From Alteromonas genovensis (GTDB lineage Bacteria; Pseudomonadota; Gammaproteobacteria; Enterobacterales; Alteromonadaceae), in contig NZ_JAAAWO010000002.1 of the NCBI RefSeq assembly GCF_010500895.1, positions 434,001 to 498,000 on the forward strand: 64,000 nucleotides of DNA, given 5' to 3'. Below the pieces are notes generated by a model. It searched no databases. It had not been told where the DNA came from and saw only the letters and a program-made list of their open reading frames with translations. Shown here one piece after another: positions 8,652 to 18,191 of the stretch. Both the position numbers and the translations under genes were made by a program. The first letter of the stretch is position 1; the number at the start of each line of letters is the position of its first letter.

Positions 8652-9530
8652 ATGCAATCAACAGATATTCCTTTTAGTAAAACGTATTTATCCCAATATG
8701 CCTCGTTAAGTGTTACTCGCCTTTTGACAGAAATGAACTTGATAGACCTCAGTGAGTTTCCTTCAACGGAGCAGTTAAATGCATTAACGCAAAACTTTCA
8801 TTCCAATTGGCAGGGGCCTCACTTTGTAGCGCAAAGCGAGTTTGGCGAGGATGAATCGCGATATTACGAAACTATCATTGGCGAAGATAACCGTGTCCCT
8901 ACACGGGAGAATAGTTGGCACGACTTGTTCAACGCACTTATCTGGATACAGTTTCCTAACACGAAAGGCTTGTTAAATACGCTGCATGTGAACGATATAA
9001 ATAAGTTTGGAATTAGTCCCCGTACGGCGAGACGTAATCGCATTACTCATTTCGATGAATGTGGTGTAGTACTGGCAGTGGAAACCCCCAAAGACAATAA
9101 CACGGCCGATTTAGAGACGTTCTTAACGTCACTAGCTACGCACAACTGGCATGAAGTGTTTATAAAACAGCGCAACAAGTGGGCGGGAGATGTCACGCCC
9201 TATATTTTTGGCCACGCCAATTTAGAAATGATGCTAAACCCTTTTATTGGATTAACGGGCAAATGGTTGGCGGTGCCAGTTCCAGAGGGCTTTAGTCAGT
9301 TGAGTCAATGGCAACAACGAAGTGAGTTGGATAATGCCTTGGTTAAGCGAATCACCCAATTAGATGACTTTCAGCAAGCACCTATATTAAAACCTATTCC
9401 TTTACTTGGCGTGCCAGGATGGCATCACCCGCAGTCTGACAGTTTTTACGATAATGAAGAGTATTTTAGGCCGGCTAGAAAGGGGGCTAAACAAACAATA
9501 CAGCTACCGCTATGGAGCCATAGCCAGTAA
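8652..9530 (+). CDS. DUF3025 domain protein
   Basis: The 292-aa soluble protein contains the DUF3025 hallmark PTRENSWHDLFNALIW and the downstream RTARRNRITHFDECGV segment. The family is widespread in proteobacteria and has no established function. The conserved His, Asp and Glu residues in these motifs could bind metal, but that is inference. The start ATG 8652 has an AGGTG ribosome site close upstream. The gene stands alone, divergent from the M28 peptidase. Confidence 0.85.
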   Translation: MQSTDIPFSKTYLSQYASLSVTRLLTEMNLIDLSEFPSTEQLNALTQNFHSNWQGPHFVAQSEFGEDESRYYETIIGEDNRVPTRENSWHDLFNALIWIQFPNTKGLLNTLHVNDINKFGISPRTARRNRITHFDECGVVLAVETPKDNNTADLETFLTSLATHNWHEVFIKQRNKWAGDVTPYIFGHANLEMMLNPFIGLTGKWLAVPVPEGFSQLSQWQQRSELDNALVKRITQLDDFQQAPILKPIPLLGVPGWHHPQSDSFYDNEEYFRPARKGAKQTIQLPLWSHSQ

Positions 9531-9594
9531 TGAAATTTCAACGCTATACGTAATGTAAAATGCCTGTTTACTGGCACGACTCATAGAAAACGGC

Positions 9595-9616
9595 AGGGCC
9601 AGCAGTTACCGGCCCT
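9595..9616. terminator. Short hairpin between convergent genes
   Basis: A 6-bp stem (AGGGCC ... GGCCCT) with a 10-nt loop lies between the DUF3025 and Yip1-family genes. It has only a weak T-run and so is a possible weak terminator. Confidence 0.35.
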
Positions 9617-9627
9617 TAATGAGCAGA

Positions 9628-10332
9628 TTAGAATGCAAGGATTGCAACAAGCCATATTGAATAAATAACGAGGTATGGTGCAGCGGCGACAATGGCGGCT
9701 TTTTGCCTGGAAAACGATGTCCATTGAGCAATGCCTACCATTGCAAGATAAATTCCCCAAAATAGCTCTAGTCTAATTGCTTGAGCAAAGGCATACCACT
9801 CTGAATCCATAGGAATACTCAGCATAAAGCTAAGAGAAGTGGGAGCGAGTGTCGCTGGAGATATCTGATGATCGCTTGCGAAAAGCAGTAAGGCAACGCC
9901 AATTAAACCCGTTACAACATAGGGCATCGCAACCCACCACGAAAAGCCATACCAGTCAGTAAACCCAAAAATGTGACTGTCGTCTGAACGAGTAGCAAGA
10001 TTAAGGTATAGAGCATAAATCGCATTGACGATGGTAAGTATAAAAAATGCCCCAATCAGTTGGGACCACATTAGGCTTGTTCTTGTGAAAAAAGCACGCA
10101 TTTGATCTTCTTCAGCAGGGCTCATGTCGCCCTGGGCGGCAATATTTAAATTCGCGAACCATTCAATATCGACAAAATTCACATAAAGATATTGAAGGAC
10201 TAAGGTAACGCCCATGACCATAAAAAACGGCATCCAGCTCCAGTTGTTATTCTCGCCAACGGCTTTGAACACCCCCTTGGGTTTGAAAAATATATCGTTA
10301 CACGCTTGAAACGGGTTTGACACTGTGTGCAT
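9628..10332 (-). CDS. Yip1-family integral membrane protein
   Basis: The 234-aa protein begins with a cytoplasmic segment, NPFQACNDIFFKPKGVFKAV, the usual entry to bacterial Yip1-domain proteins. Five or so hydrophobic helices follow, with conserved aromatic-rich segments (FTDWYGFSWWVAMPYVVTG). Bacterial Yip1 proteins are inner-membrane proteins of unknown role. It is transcribed alone. The 419-bp gap upstream (10333-10751) holds its promoter region, a 14-bp repeat array and a bidirectional terminator. Confidence 0.75.
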   Translation of the reverse strand: MHTVSNPFQACNDIFFKPKGVFKAVGENNNWSWMPFFMVMGVTLVLQYLYVNFVDIEWFANLNIAAQGDMSPAEEDQMRAFFTRTSLMWSQLIGAFFILTIVNAIYALYLNLATRSDDSHIFGFTDWYGFSWWVAMPYVVTGLIGVALLLFASDHQISPATLAPTSLSFMLSIPMDSEWYAFAQAIRLELFWGIYLAMVGIAQWTSFSRQKAAIVAAAPYLVIYSIWLVAILAF

Positions 10333-10475
10333 TCTAACTCCCTGAAAAAATTTAGTTATTTTTATTGGTATGTTGGCCTATCGACCGCTTTAAAAGTTTA
10401 TAGCAAATTAATTAAACGCGTACAGATTACTGAGTTGGTGAATTTAAGTACAGGGAAAGTGGGCACAAATTAGGT

Positions 10476-10517
10476 ATTATTTGTAAGTGGTTATTTGTGA
10501 GTGACGATTTGTAAGTG
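10476..10517. repeat. 14-bp tandem repeat, three units
   Basis: Three adjacent 14-bp units, ATTATTTGTAAGTG, GTTATTTGTGAGTG and ACGATTTGTAAGTG, differ by one to three bases. They are intergenic and noncoding. Confidence 0.8.
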
Positions 10518-10608
10518 ATTAGCAGGGCAGCAAGCCCTTGGGCAACACGCTCCTGTTTACGAACTCTTGATCAAAGAGCCGGGGTACAGGTTTACTTTTA
10601 AAATTCTA

Positions 10609-10646
10609 TGCAACAAAAAAAGAAAGCCTTCGCTTCCTTTTTTGTA
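10609..10646. terminator. Bidirectional terminator downstream of the SLC13 gene
   Basis: A hairpin (CAAAAAAAGAAAGC-CTTC-GCTTCCTTTTTTG) is flanked by A- and T-runs. On the minus strand it lies about 105 bases after the SLC13 permease stop and probably ends the sulfate-activation operon. Confidence 0.7.
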
Positions 10647-10751
10647 AAATTGTATGCCTAGCCGTACGTTTCACCCTATATTTAATCGTGATTTCAACGG
10701 AGCTTCTAACCGTACTTTCAACCTTGTTTTGAATAAGGCGCGATGCTGTAA

Positions 10752-12476
10752 TCAAAAATAGGTGATGTTTAGCAGGCACAATACAATGGCGCTATAAACC
10801 AAAGATATGGGCAACCCAATTTTTATAAAATGAGAAAAACGGTAGTTCGCGGCATTATAAACCAATAAGTTAGTTTGGTAGCCAAAGGGAGATATGAAAC
10901 TCGCACTTGCCGCAAAGGCGACGGCGAGAGCAAAGGGCATAAGTGGTGCACCTATAATCTCAACCAAGCCATAAGCAAATGGAAACATTAACGCCGCTGC
11001 CGCATTGTTGGTGACAAGCTCGGTGAGTAGAAGCGTGATGAGATAAATCGCAATCAATGCAATAAACCAATCAGTACTTGATAACACCGGCAACAGCGTC
11101 TCTGTAGTAACTGCAATCACGCCAGAGGTTTCTAGTGCGGTAGCCAAACTCAACGCACCTACTATGACAACAATCAAATTGAGGGGGAGATTGCGCTTCA
11201 TTTCACCGTTAGACGTCACTTTCATAAACACTAACACTGCCGCTAAAAATAAGAGACCAATAGCTAAGTGAATAATATTTGATGCAGCAAGGGCGACGGT
11301 GGTTAAAAAGCCGCCTAAGGTTATCCACTCTTGCTTGTTCGTTAGCGGCCGCGCTATCTTCTGTTCTGAAAGTATGAAAAAGTTTTTACTTAAGTTCTGC
11401 CGAGTCGCAAAATCAGGGCCAGTAGCGAGCAGTAAAAAATCACCCGATTTTAATTTTATCTCTCCAAGCTTTCCTGAAAGCTGTTCACCGTCTCTGCGTA
11501 TAGCCACAACTGCCGCATCAAATAGCGCTCTAAAGCCCAATTCTTTGATAGTTTGGCCAATAATTTGAGCGCGGTTAGAAACAACCACTTCAGTGAGGCT
11601 TTCCCGTAATACACCGTCTGTTTCTGCAAACATACTTAATCCTTTAATGTGGCTTAAGTTTTCTAACTTCTGCACATTTCCGGAAAATATGAGCTTGTCG
11701 TGTTCGAGAATAACCAGGTCAGGGCCAACAGGTGATATTAGGTTTTTATTTCGAACGATTTCGACTAAAAACAATTCGGGTAAGTTTCGCAGGTGGTTCT
11801 GTTCAACGGTTTTGCCTATGAGTTCAGAGCCAGCTTCTACGTCGGCCTCTACCATGTACTCAAAGTAGTTGCTGTCTTTGTTACTGATATTTGGCAAAAG
11901 TGGCAGCAATACAAACATTAGTAAGCCACAACTTAATCCTGCCACTGTGCCATACAAGGTAAAGTCAAAGAAGTTGAAACCAGGGTGACCGTGCTCTTGC
12001 AAAAAGCTGTCTACTATCAAATTGGTAGAGGTACCGATGAGGGTAACCGTTCCGCCTAAAATAGCAGCGTAAGACAGCGGGATGAGTAATCTTGAAGCTG
12101 GGTGATGTTGGTTTTGCTTTATCGGGCCAATGAGACTGGCCACAATAGCCGTGTTATTTAACAGTGCTGATGAAATAAAGGTGAGCGAAAATAATCGCCA
12201 GTACGAGTGGGTGAAGTCAGCTGTAACGAGCTTTCTACCCAACCGTTTAATAAGTGCAGTTTTATCGATGGCACTACTGACCAAAAGTAACAAAATAAGG
12301 GTGATTAAGCCCTTGTTCGTTAAATTCGATAGAATGTCATCTAGCGATAATTGCTGCGTAACCAGTAAGCCTAACACCGCACCTGAAAATACGGTGGCAG
12401 GGCGCTGATTGGTAAAAATCAGCGCTAAAATCGTACTGGCAAAAATGGCCAGTACGATGAACTGGGTAACATCCAT
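10752..12476 (-). CDS. SLC13/DASS-type permease with RCK_C (TrkA-C) domains, probable sulfate transporter
   Basis: The 574-aa inner-membrane protein has about ten helices split by two central TrkA-C/RCK_C-like modules (around residues 190-360; GxxLIGKTVEQ and AQIIGQTIKELGF segments). Anion-transporter hallmarks are GTSTNLIV in the first half and TNNAAAALMFPFAYG in the second. This arrangement matches Sac1/SLT-type sodium/sulfate symporters. It is the last gene after cysD-cysC-cysQ-cysN, only 16 bases after cysN, which supports sulfate uptake feeding the pathway. ATG 12476 is chosen because an upstream in-frame ATG (12551) would overlap cysN by 59 bases, while AGGA sits correctly before 12476. 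Confidence 0.88.
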   Translation of the reverse strand: MDVTQFIVLAIFASTILALIFTNQRPATVFSGAVLGLLVTQQLSLDDILSNLTNKGLITLILLLLVSSAIDKTALIKRLGRKLVTADFTHSYWRLFSLTFISSALLNNTAIVASLIGPIKQNQHHPASRLLIPLSYAAILGGTVTLIGTSTNLIVDSFLQEHGHPGFNFFDFTLYGTVAGLSCGLLMFVLLPLLPNISNKDSNYFEYMVEADVEAGSELIGKTVEQNHLRNLPELFLVEIVRNKNLISPVGPDLVILEHDKLIFSGNVQKLENLSHIKGLSMFAETDGVLRESLTEVVVSNRAQIIGQTIKELGFRALFDAAVVAIRRDGEQLSGKLGEIKLKSGDFLLLATGPDFATRQNLSKNFFILSEQKIARPLTNKQEWITLGGFLTTVALAASNIIHLAIGLLFLAAVLVFMKVTSNGEMKRNLPLNLIVVIVGALSLATALETSGVIAVTTETLLPVLSSTDWFIALIAIYLITLLLTELVTNNAAAALMFPFAYGLVEIIGAPLMPFALAVAFAASASFISPFGYQTNLLVYNAANYRFSHFIKIGLPISLVYSAIVLCLLNITYF

Positions 12477-12492
12477 ATATGTCCAGTCCTGC

Positions 12493-13908
12493 TTATAGCT
12501 TGGAAATATCCACAGCGTTCCAATGAGGGAAATGCTTGCGCACGAGTTCATTGAATTCTAATTCAAACTCAGAGAAGTTTGGAGAAGTGTGCTGTGCATC
12601 ACCTGAAATGGCATCAATTACCATACCCGCACCCACGGTGCCATTTGTGAGACGATCAATAACGATAAACGATCCCGTTGGACGATTGCGCTTGTAAGGG
12701 TCACAGGCAATAGGCTGGGTAAATTTAACGTCTACCACACCAATCTCATTAAGGTTAAGGTGCATAGCATCAGTTTCTTCAAGTGTGTTCACATCAATTT
12801 GATTATCGATATGCGCTACAACGCCAGGCGTTGATTTGGTCGCAAACTTAAACAAATACTGTTTGTTTGGCATTAACGGTTCTTCTGACATCCACACAAG
12901 GTGTGTCTTGAACTGTGTAGACAGCAAAGGCAGATTATCCGACTTCACAATCATATCACCACGGGAGATGTCAATTTCGTCTTCAAGGGTTAGCGTAACG
13001 GCTTGTGGAACATAAGCCTTTTCTTGATCGCCTTCGAAGGTGACCACTTGCTTCACTTTTGACGTTTTGCCTGAAGGCAATGCGGTAATTTCGTCACCCG
13101 GTGCTACCTGGCCTGAAACTACTGTGCCGGCGAATCCGCGGAAGTCTAGGTTGGGGCGGTTAACATATTGAACCGGGAATCTGAAATCATCGTGATTATC
13201 ATCTTCACCAATTTCGATATTCTCTAGCATTTCCATCAGTGGAATACCGTCAAACCACGGTGTGTTTTCACTGATACTCACTACGTTGTCGCCTTCAAGG
13301 GCCGATAACGGTACAAATTGAATATCAGGAATATCAAGCTGTTCGGCAAACTTAAGGTAATCTGCCTGAATTTGCTCGTACACTTCTTGTGAGTAATCCA
13401 TCAAGTCCATTTTGTTAATAGCAACAATAACGTGCTTAATACCCAATAAAGACACAAGGAAAGAATGGCGTTTAGTTTGTACTTTTACACCACCGCGAGC
13501 ATCTACAAGAATGATGGCAAGGTCACAAGTTGACGCGCCAGTTACCATGTTGCGAGTATATTGCTCATGTCCTGGCGTATCTGAAATGATGAACTTACGC
13601 TTGTCGGTAGAGAAGTAGCGGTATGCTACATCAATAGTAATACCTTGTTCGCGCTCAGATTGAAGACCGTCTACTAATAACGCAAGGTCTACTTTTTCGC
13701 CTGTAGTACCTGATTTTTTGCTGTCTTTAGTAATAGCAGCTAGCTGATCTTCATAGATCATTTTTGAATCGTGAAGAAGACGACCAATCAATGTACTTTT
13801 ACCGTCATCTACGCTTCCGCAAGTTAGGAAACGTAGCATGTCTTTCTCTTCATGTTGTTCTAGGTAAGACAGGATGTCTTGTCTTAATAATTCGTTTTCG
13901 TTGTTCAT
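12493..13908 (-). CDS. cysN: CysN, sulfate adenylyltransferase GTPase subunit
   Basis: With CysD, CysN forms ATP sulfurylase; GTP hydrolysis drives formation of adenosine 5'-phosphosulfate. The 471-aa product has the EF-Tu-like G domain: P-loop GSVDDGKST (residues 31-39), [12 protein letters not shown] and NKMD, followed by two beta-barrel domains. Length equals the stand-alone CysN (~475 aa), with no fused CysC kinase, which here is a separate gene. It starts one base after cysQ ends. Confidence 0.97.
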   Translation of the reverse strand: MNNENELLRQDILSYLEQHEEKDMLRFLTCGSVDDGKSTLIGRLLHDSKMIYEDQLAAITKDSKKSGTTGEKVDLALLVDGLQSEREQGITIDVAYRYFSTDKRKFIISDTPGHEQYTRNMVTGASTCDLAIILVDARGGVKVQTKRHSFLVSLLGIKHVIVAINKMDLMDYSQEVYEQIQADYLKFAEQLDIPDIQFVPLSALEGDNVVSISENTPWFDGIPLMEMLENIEIGEDDNHDDFRFPVQYVNRPNLDFRGFAGTVVSGQVAPGDEITALPSGKTSKVKQVVTFEGDQEKAYVPQAVTLTLEDEIDISRGDMIVKSDNLPLLSTQFKTHLVWMSEEPLMPNKQYLFKFATKSTPGVVAHIDNQIDVNTLEETDAMHLNLNEIGVVDVKFTQPIACDPYKRNRPTGSFIVIDRLTNGTVGAGMVIDAISGDAQHTSPNFSEFELEFNELVRKHFPHWNAVDISKL

Positions 13909-13909
13909 G

Positions 13910-14701
13910 TTATGCGCTCACAAGGAAAAAGGGGTTTAACACAGATTCTTTCTGATTGTAGGTAAGATCTTCTGCATTGGAATCTAAAGGATTAGCCGGA
14001 TCAAGGACAGTCACTTTCGCGCCAGCTGCAATCGCCACGGCATGTGCTGCTCCTGTATCCCATTCTGAGGTCGGGCCTAAGCGTGGATAAAGATGCGCTT
14101 CACCCTCAGCCACTAAACAGAGTTTCAATGAGCTACCCATGGCCACTAACTCAGTTTCACCGTCAAGTTGTGCTAACAGATTCTGAATTTCAGGGCTTTG
14201 ATGAGAGCGGCTTCCAACGATTTTCCAAACGTCGTTATCACTGTGCTTTGTCGCCGAAATAGGTGCAAACTCACCGTTTATTTCAGTCCAAGCACCTTCA
14301 CCTACAATACCTACGTAGCTTTTATTTAATGCAGGTGCGTAAACAATCCCCATGGTTGGTTTACCATTTTCAATCAGGGCAATGTTTACCGTAAATTCAC
14401 CATTTTTCTTGATGAACTCTTTTGTGCCGTCAAGAGGGTCAACCAGCCAATATGACTGCCATTGCTTACGCTCGTCCCACGAGATATCAGCCGATTCTTC
14501 AGAAAGAATAGGTAAGTCAGATTCTGCGGTAAGTGCATCAACAATCACGTTATGAGCGGCTAAGTCAGCTTCCGTTAGGGGGCTGGTGTCTTGCTTTTCA
14601 TAAATGGCAAAATCATTTTCATAAATCGCCATTATTTTATCGCCTGCCTCTTTGGCAATGCGCAGCACAGTTTGTGCTAAAGAATTAATTGGCAGTGTCA
14701 T
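13910..14701 (-). CDS. cysQ: CysQ, 3'(2'),5'-bisphosphate nucleotidase
   Basis: CysQ removes the 3' phosphate from PAP (and PAPS), preventing build-up of the by-product of sulfate reduction. The 263-aa product belongs to the inositol monophosphatase-like metal-dependent phosphatases. The signature [18 protein letters not shown] is present, as is the C-terminal [12 protein letters not shown] motif. Its place inside the operon, directly abutting cysC, fits its role of recycling the nucleotide product of this pathway. Confidence 0.95.
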   Translation of the reverse strand: MTLPINSLAQTVLRIAKEAGDKIMAIYENDFAIYEKQDTSPLTEADLAAHNVIVDALTAESDLPILSEESADISWDERKQWQSYWLVDPLDGTKEFIKKNGEFTVNIALIENGKPTMGIVYAPALNKSYVGIVGEGAWTEINGEFAPISATKHSDNDVWKIVGSRSHQSPEIQNLLAQLDGETELVAMGSSLKLCLVAEGEAHLYPRLGPTSEWDTGAAHAVAIAAGAKVTVLDPANPLDSNAEDLTYNQKESVLNPFFLVSA

Positions 14702-15298
14702 TTACACTAATCCTTTTTCGTGGAGCAAAGTGTATAACCGTTCAGCGGTTTGCTCTGCAGGTTCTTCCTGATACGTTAAGTGTACTTCTGGCGAATCCGG
14801 TGCTTCGTAGGTAGAGTCGATGCCGGTAAAATCTTTGATTTCGCCGCTGCGAGCCTTCTTGTATAAGCCTTTAGGGTCGCGCTGCTCGCAAACCTCAAGG
14901 GGAGTATCAACGAAAACTTCTACAAACTCTGTACCTTCAAGCAAACTGCGACAGTAGTCACGGTCTGCTTTAAATGGCGAAATAAATGCAGTTAACACAA
15001 TGGTGCCCGAGTCTACAAATAATTTTGCCACTTCGCTGATGCGACGAATATTTTCAACTCTGTCTTTATCGCTAAAGCCTAAATCGCCACATAATCCGTG
15101 GCGCACGTTATCGCCATCAAGCAAATAGGTATGCTTTTGCTTTTCGTGAAGCTTTTTCTCAAGCAAGTTAGCCAGTGTAGATTTGCCAGAGCCACTTAGC
15201 CCCGTTAACCAAAACACTCGTGGACGCTGATTCAATTTTTCAGAGCGTGTAACTTTGTTCACTTCATGTTTATGCCAAACAACATTGTCGGTGGCCAT
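14702..15298 (-). CDS. cysC: CysC, adenylylsulfate (APS) kinase
   Basis: CysC phosphorylates adenosine 5'-phosphosulfate to PAPS. The 198-aa product has the Walker A motif GLSGSGKST (residues 33-41), the DGDNVRHGL substrate-binding segment and the lid region [11 protein letters not shown]. Length is typical. Its start overlaps the cysD stop by one base and its stop abuts cysQ, so translation is probably coupled. Confidence 0.97.
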   Translation of the reverse strand: MATDNVVWHKHEVNKVTRSEKLNQRPRVFWLTGLSGSGKSTLANLLEKKLHEKQKHTYLLDGDNVRHGLCGDLGFSDKDRVENIRRISEVAKLFVDSGTIVLTAFISPFKADRDYCRSLLEGTEFVEVFVDTPLEVCEQRDPKGLYKKARSGEIKDFTGIDSTYEAPDSPEVHLTYQEEPAEQTAERLYTLLHEKGLV

Positions 15299-16212
15299 TA
15301 GAAGTACCCTTCCATCTTTTTCTTCTCCATAGACCCAGAGCTATCGTGATCAATAACTCGACCCTGTCGCTCTGAGGTTTTGGTAAGCAGCATTTCTTGA
15401 ATAACTTCAGGTAGGGTTGCCGCTGTTGACTCAACAGCACCGGTCAATGGATAACAACCTAGCGTACGGAAGCGAACAGAACGCATTTCTGGTACTTCGC
15501 CTTCTTCTAACGGCATGCGATCGTCATCTACCATTATTAGTACGCCGTCACGTTCTACTACAGGACGCGGCTTAGACAGGTACAACTGTGGAATATCGAT
15601 GTTTTCAAGGTAGATATATTGCCAGATATCTAGTTCTGTCCAGTTAGACATTGGAAATACACGAATACTTTCGCCTTTGTTTACCTGTGAATTATAAATG
15701 TTCCACAATTCTGGGCGTTGGTTTTTTGGATCCCAGCGATGGTTGCTGTCGCGGAATGAGTAAACACGCTCTTTTGCACGAGACTTTTCTTCGTCGCGAC
15801 GGGCTCCACCAAACGCTGCATCAAATTGATACTTGTTGAGCGCCTGCTTAAGAGACTGTGTTTTCATGATGTCAGTGTGCTTAGCTGAACCGTGTGAAAA
15901 TGGACCTACGCCATGCTCAACACCTTCTTCATTAATATGCACTAGTAAATCGAAGCCGTGCTTTTCGGCTTGCTCATCACGAAATTTAATCATTTCTTGA
16001 AACTTCCACGTTGTGTCAACGTGAAGAAGTGGGAATGGAATTTTACCCGGTGCAAAGGCTTTACGTGCTAAATGAAGCAGTACCGAAGAGTCTTTTCCTA
16101 CCGAGTAAAGCATTACTGGGTTGTCAAACTCAGCAGCAACTTCTCGGAAAATTTGGATACTCTCGGCTTCGAGTTGTTTCAGATGCGTTATAGACGGGAT
16201 ACTTGCAGTCAT
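15298..16212 (-). CDS. cysD: CysD, sulfate adenylyltransferase small subunit
   Basis: CysD is the catalytic subunit of ATP sulfurylase, partner of CysN. The 304-aa protein has the PP-loop-like SVGKDSS (residues 37-43), plus the conserved [15 protein letters not shown] and PLTGAVES segments. It is the first gene of the operon cysD-cysC-cysQ-cysN-SLC13 permease. The 243-bp upstream gap holds the operon promoter, which is AT-rich with no box I can identify securely, and the putP terminator. Confidence 0.97.
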   Translation of the reverse strand: MTASIPSITHLKQLEAESIQIFREVAAEFDNPVMLYSVGKDSSVLLHLARKAFAPGKIPFPLLHVDTTWKFQEMIKFRDEQAEKHGFDLLVHINEEGVEHGVGPFSHGSAKHTDIMKTQSLKQALNKYQFDAAFGGARRDEEKSRAKERVYSFRDSNHRWDPKNQRPELWNIYNSQVNKGESIRVFPMSNWTELDIWQYIYLENIDIPQLYLSKPRPVVERDGVLIMVDDDRMPLEEGEVPEMRSVRFRTLGCYPLTGAVESTAATLPEVIQEMLLTKTSERQGRVIDHDSSGSMEKKKMEGYF

Positions 16213-16395
16213 TTTGAAGTCCGATTTATGTTATATAAAAAAAAGTTATATGCGGGTTGTTTTTCTGCATAGAAAGATAACATATTTAATTTTAAAAGTA
16301 GTATGCCATTTTGCTATTTAAAATAGCTTTCTTATGCTTTAAAAAATAATTGCTATACAATTTAGGCATAAGCGCTATTTTCGCTCTCCAGAAAG

Positions 16396-16434
16396 TAAAA
16401 AAGCCCCAAACTGTTTTTGCAGTTTGAGGCTTTT
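16396..16434 (-). terminator. Rho-independent terminator of putP
   Basis: A stem (AAAAAGCC(C)CAAACTG - CAGTTTG(A)GGCTTTTT) around a TTTTTG loop, with A/T runs outside, lies about 20 bases after the putP stop. It could act in both directions. Confidence 0.85.
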
Positions 16435-16455
16435 TAAAAGTCAGAGCATTATCGA

Positions 16456-17961
16456 TTATCTTGCATTGAACTGCTTTTGAAATTCATCGAATGTCTCGGT
16501 TACACCTTCACGGGGCTTACCTGATTTGCTGAGTATCATTATGGTTAAGCTTGAAAGCACAAACCCAGGCACAATCTCGTACATCCAAGCACCTAAAGCC
16601 TGACCATTAATGGTGACAGGAAGGTAAATCCACAATAACACCGTTACCGCGCCTACAATCATGCCGCCTAGGGCTGCGCGACGAGTCATCTCACGCTTGA
16701 ACAGGCTAAACAGGACTAGCGGGCCAAATGCGGCGCCAAATCCAGCCCACGCATTACTCACCAATGTCAGTATGGTGCTGTCTCTGTCGTAGGCTAAGAA
16801 TATTGACACTAACGCGACCGCAACTACGCTAAGGCGACCAGCAACAACTAGCTCTCTATCAGAAGCATCTTTGCGTAAAAAGGCTTGATAGAAGTCGCTA
16901 GTTAATGAGCTAGACGTTACCAACAGCTGTGATGAAATTGTACTCATGATGGCCGCTAAAATAGCCGCAAGCAAAAAGCCCCCAATTAACGGGTGAAAGA
17001 GAATTTGTGAAAGGTAGATAAAGACGGTTTCAGGATCAATCTCGTTACCATTGCCTGTGATATAGGCTAACCCAAACAAGCCTGTCATTAATGCGCCGAT
17101 GATAGACACTATCATCCAACTCATACCGATGTTTCGAGCCGCTGGAATATCTTTTACAGAGCGTATAGCCATGAAACGGACAATGATATGAGGCTGTCCA
17201 AAATACCCTAATCCCCATGACATTAATGAGACAATGCCAATAAAGGTAATCGTTTGGTTAGTAGAGGCATCCATAAATGCATCAAAAAGGGCAGGGTTAA
17301 TGTTATCTAATGCGTCGATAGACGCACCAATACCGCCTAATTCACTGATGACCACTGCTGGCACCATGATGAGCGACACAAACATGATACAGCCTTGCAC
17401 AAAGTCGGTCATACTTACGGCCATGAACCCGCCTACCAACGTGTAGGCAACGACAACCCCTGCAGTGACATACAAGCCAGTTTCATAGCTTAGTCCAAAT
17501 GATGTTTCAAATAATTTCCCGCCGGCTACAACGCCAGAAGAGGTGTAAAGGGTAAAGAAGACAACAATCACGACAGACGCAATAACTCTGAGAAGACGAG
17601 AGTTATCAGCAAAGCGATTTTCAAAATAGTCTGGAATAGTAATAGAGTTATTTGCAACTTCGGTGTAAATACGAAGTCGAGGAGCAACAAGTAAATAATT
17701 GGCAAGTGCGCCAAGGGTCAAACCAACAGCTATCCAGCCTGCAGAAAGCCCTGAGACATACATTGCACCCGGAAGACCCATTAGCATCCAGCCACTCATG
17801 TCAGATGCACCAGCAGATAAAGCGGTTACCGCGGGACCCAACTGTCGACCACCAAGCATATACCCTTCAACATTGGTATCTGTTTGCCGGTAAGCAAAAA
17901 GACCGATACCCAACATTACAACAAAATACAAACCCAACGAAATAATCGTACCAGTAGCCAT
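16456..17961 (-). CDS. putP: PutP, sodium/proline symporter
   Basis: PutP imports proline with Na+. The 501-aa product has about 13 membrane helices of the sodium/solute symporter family. The ion and substrate-binding stretch GASDMSGW places Asp54, Ser56 and Gly57, equivalent to Asp55, Ser57 and Gly58 of E. coli PutP. Length also matches E. coli (502 aa). It is monocistronic with a clear terminator; putA is not in the window. Confidence 0.93.
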   Translation of the reverse strand: MATGTIISLGLYFVVMLGIGLFAYRQTDTNVEGYMLGGRQLGPAVTALSAGASDMSGWMLMGLPGAMYVSGLSAGWIAVGLTLGALANYLLVAPRLRIYTEVANNSITIPDYFENRFADNSRLLRVIASVVIVVFFTLYTSSGVVAGGKLFETSFGLSYETGLYVTAGVVVAYTLVGGFMAVSMTDFVQGCIMFVSLIMVPAVVISELGGIGASIDALDNINPALFDAFMDASTNQTITFIGIVSLMSWGLGYFGQPHIIVRFMAIRSVKDIPAARNIGMSWMIVSIIGALMTGLFGLAYITGNGNEIDPETVFIYLSQILFHPLIGGFLLAAILAAIMSTISSQLLVTSSSLTSDFYQAFLRKDASDRELVVAGRLSVVAVALVSIFLAYDRDSTILTLVSNAWAGFGAAFGPLVLFSLFKREMTRRAALGGMIVGAVTVLLWIYLPVTINGQALGAWMYEIVPGFVLSSLTIMILSKSGKPREGVTETFDEFQKQFNAR

Positions 17962-18130
17962 ATATGTTCCCTATGATTTTTCTTCCATGCTATCACCAAT
18001 ATTTAGGAGTCTCCACGTAAGTAGGTACTCACCGGTTACTTTCTGAGCAGTGAATCGTAGATTGATGTGATGATGATGAAAGCCGACACCCGATTTTGTA
18101 GCGAAAAGACAGGATACGAGACAACACTAT

Positions 18131-18174
18131 GAGCTTAGTAAATGAGCTTAAGTAAATGAGCTTAAGTAAATGAG
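18131..18174. repeat. 14-bp tandem repeat, three units
   Basis: Units GAGCTTAGTAAAT (one base short), GAGCTTAAGTAAAT and GAGCTTAAGTAAAT are followed by GAG. They lie between putP and the diguanylate cyclase gene, next to the latter's stop codon. Confidence 0.85.
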
Positions 18175-18191
18175 TCGCAGATGATTATGCT

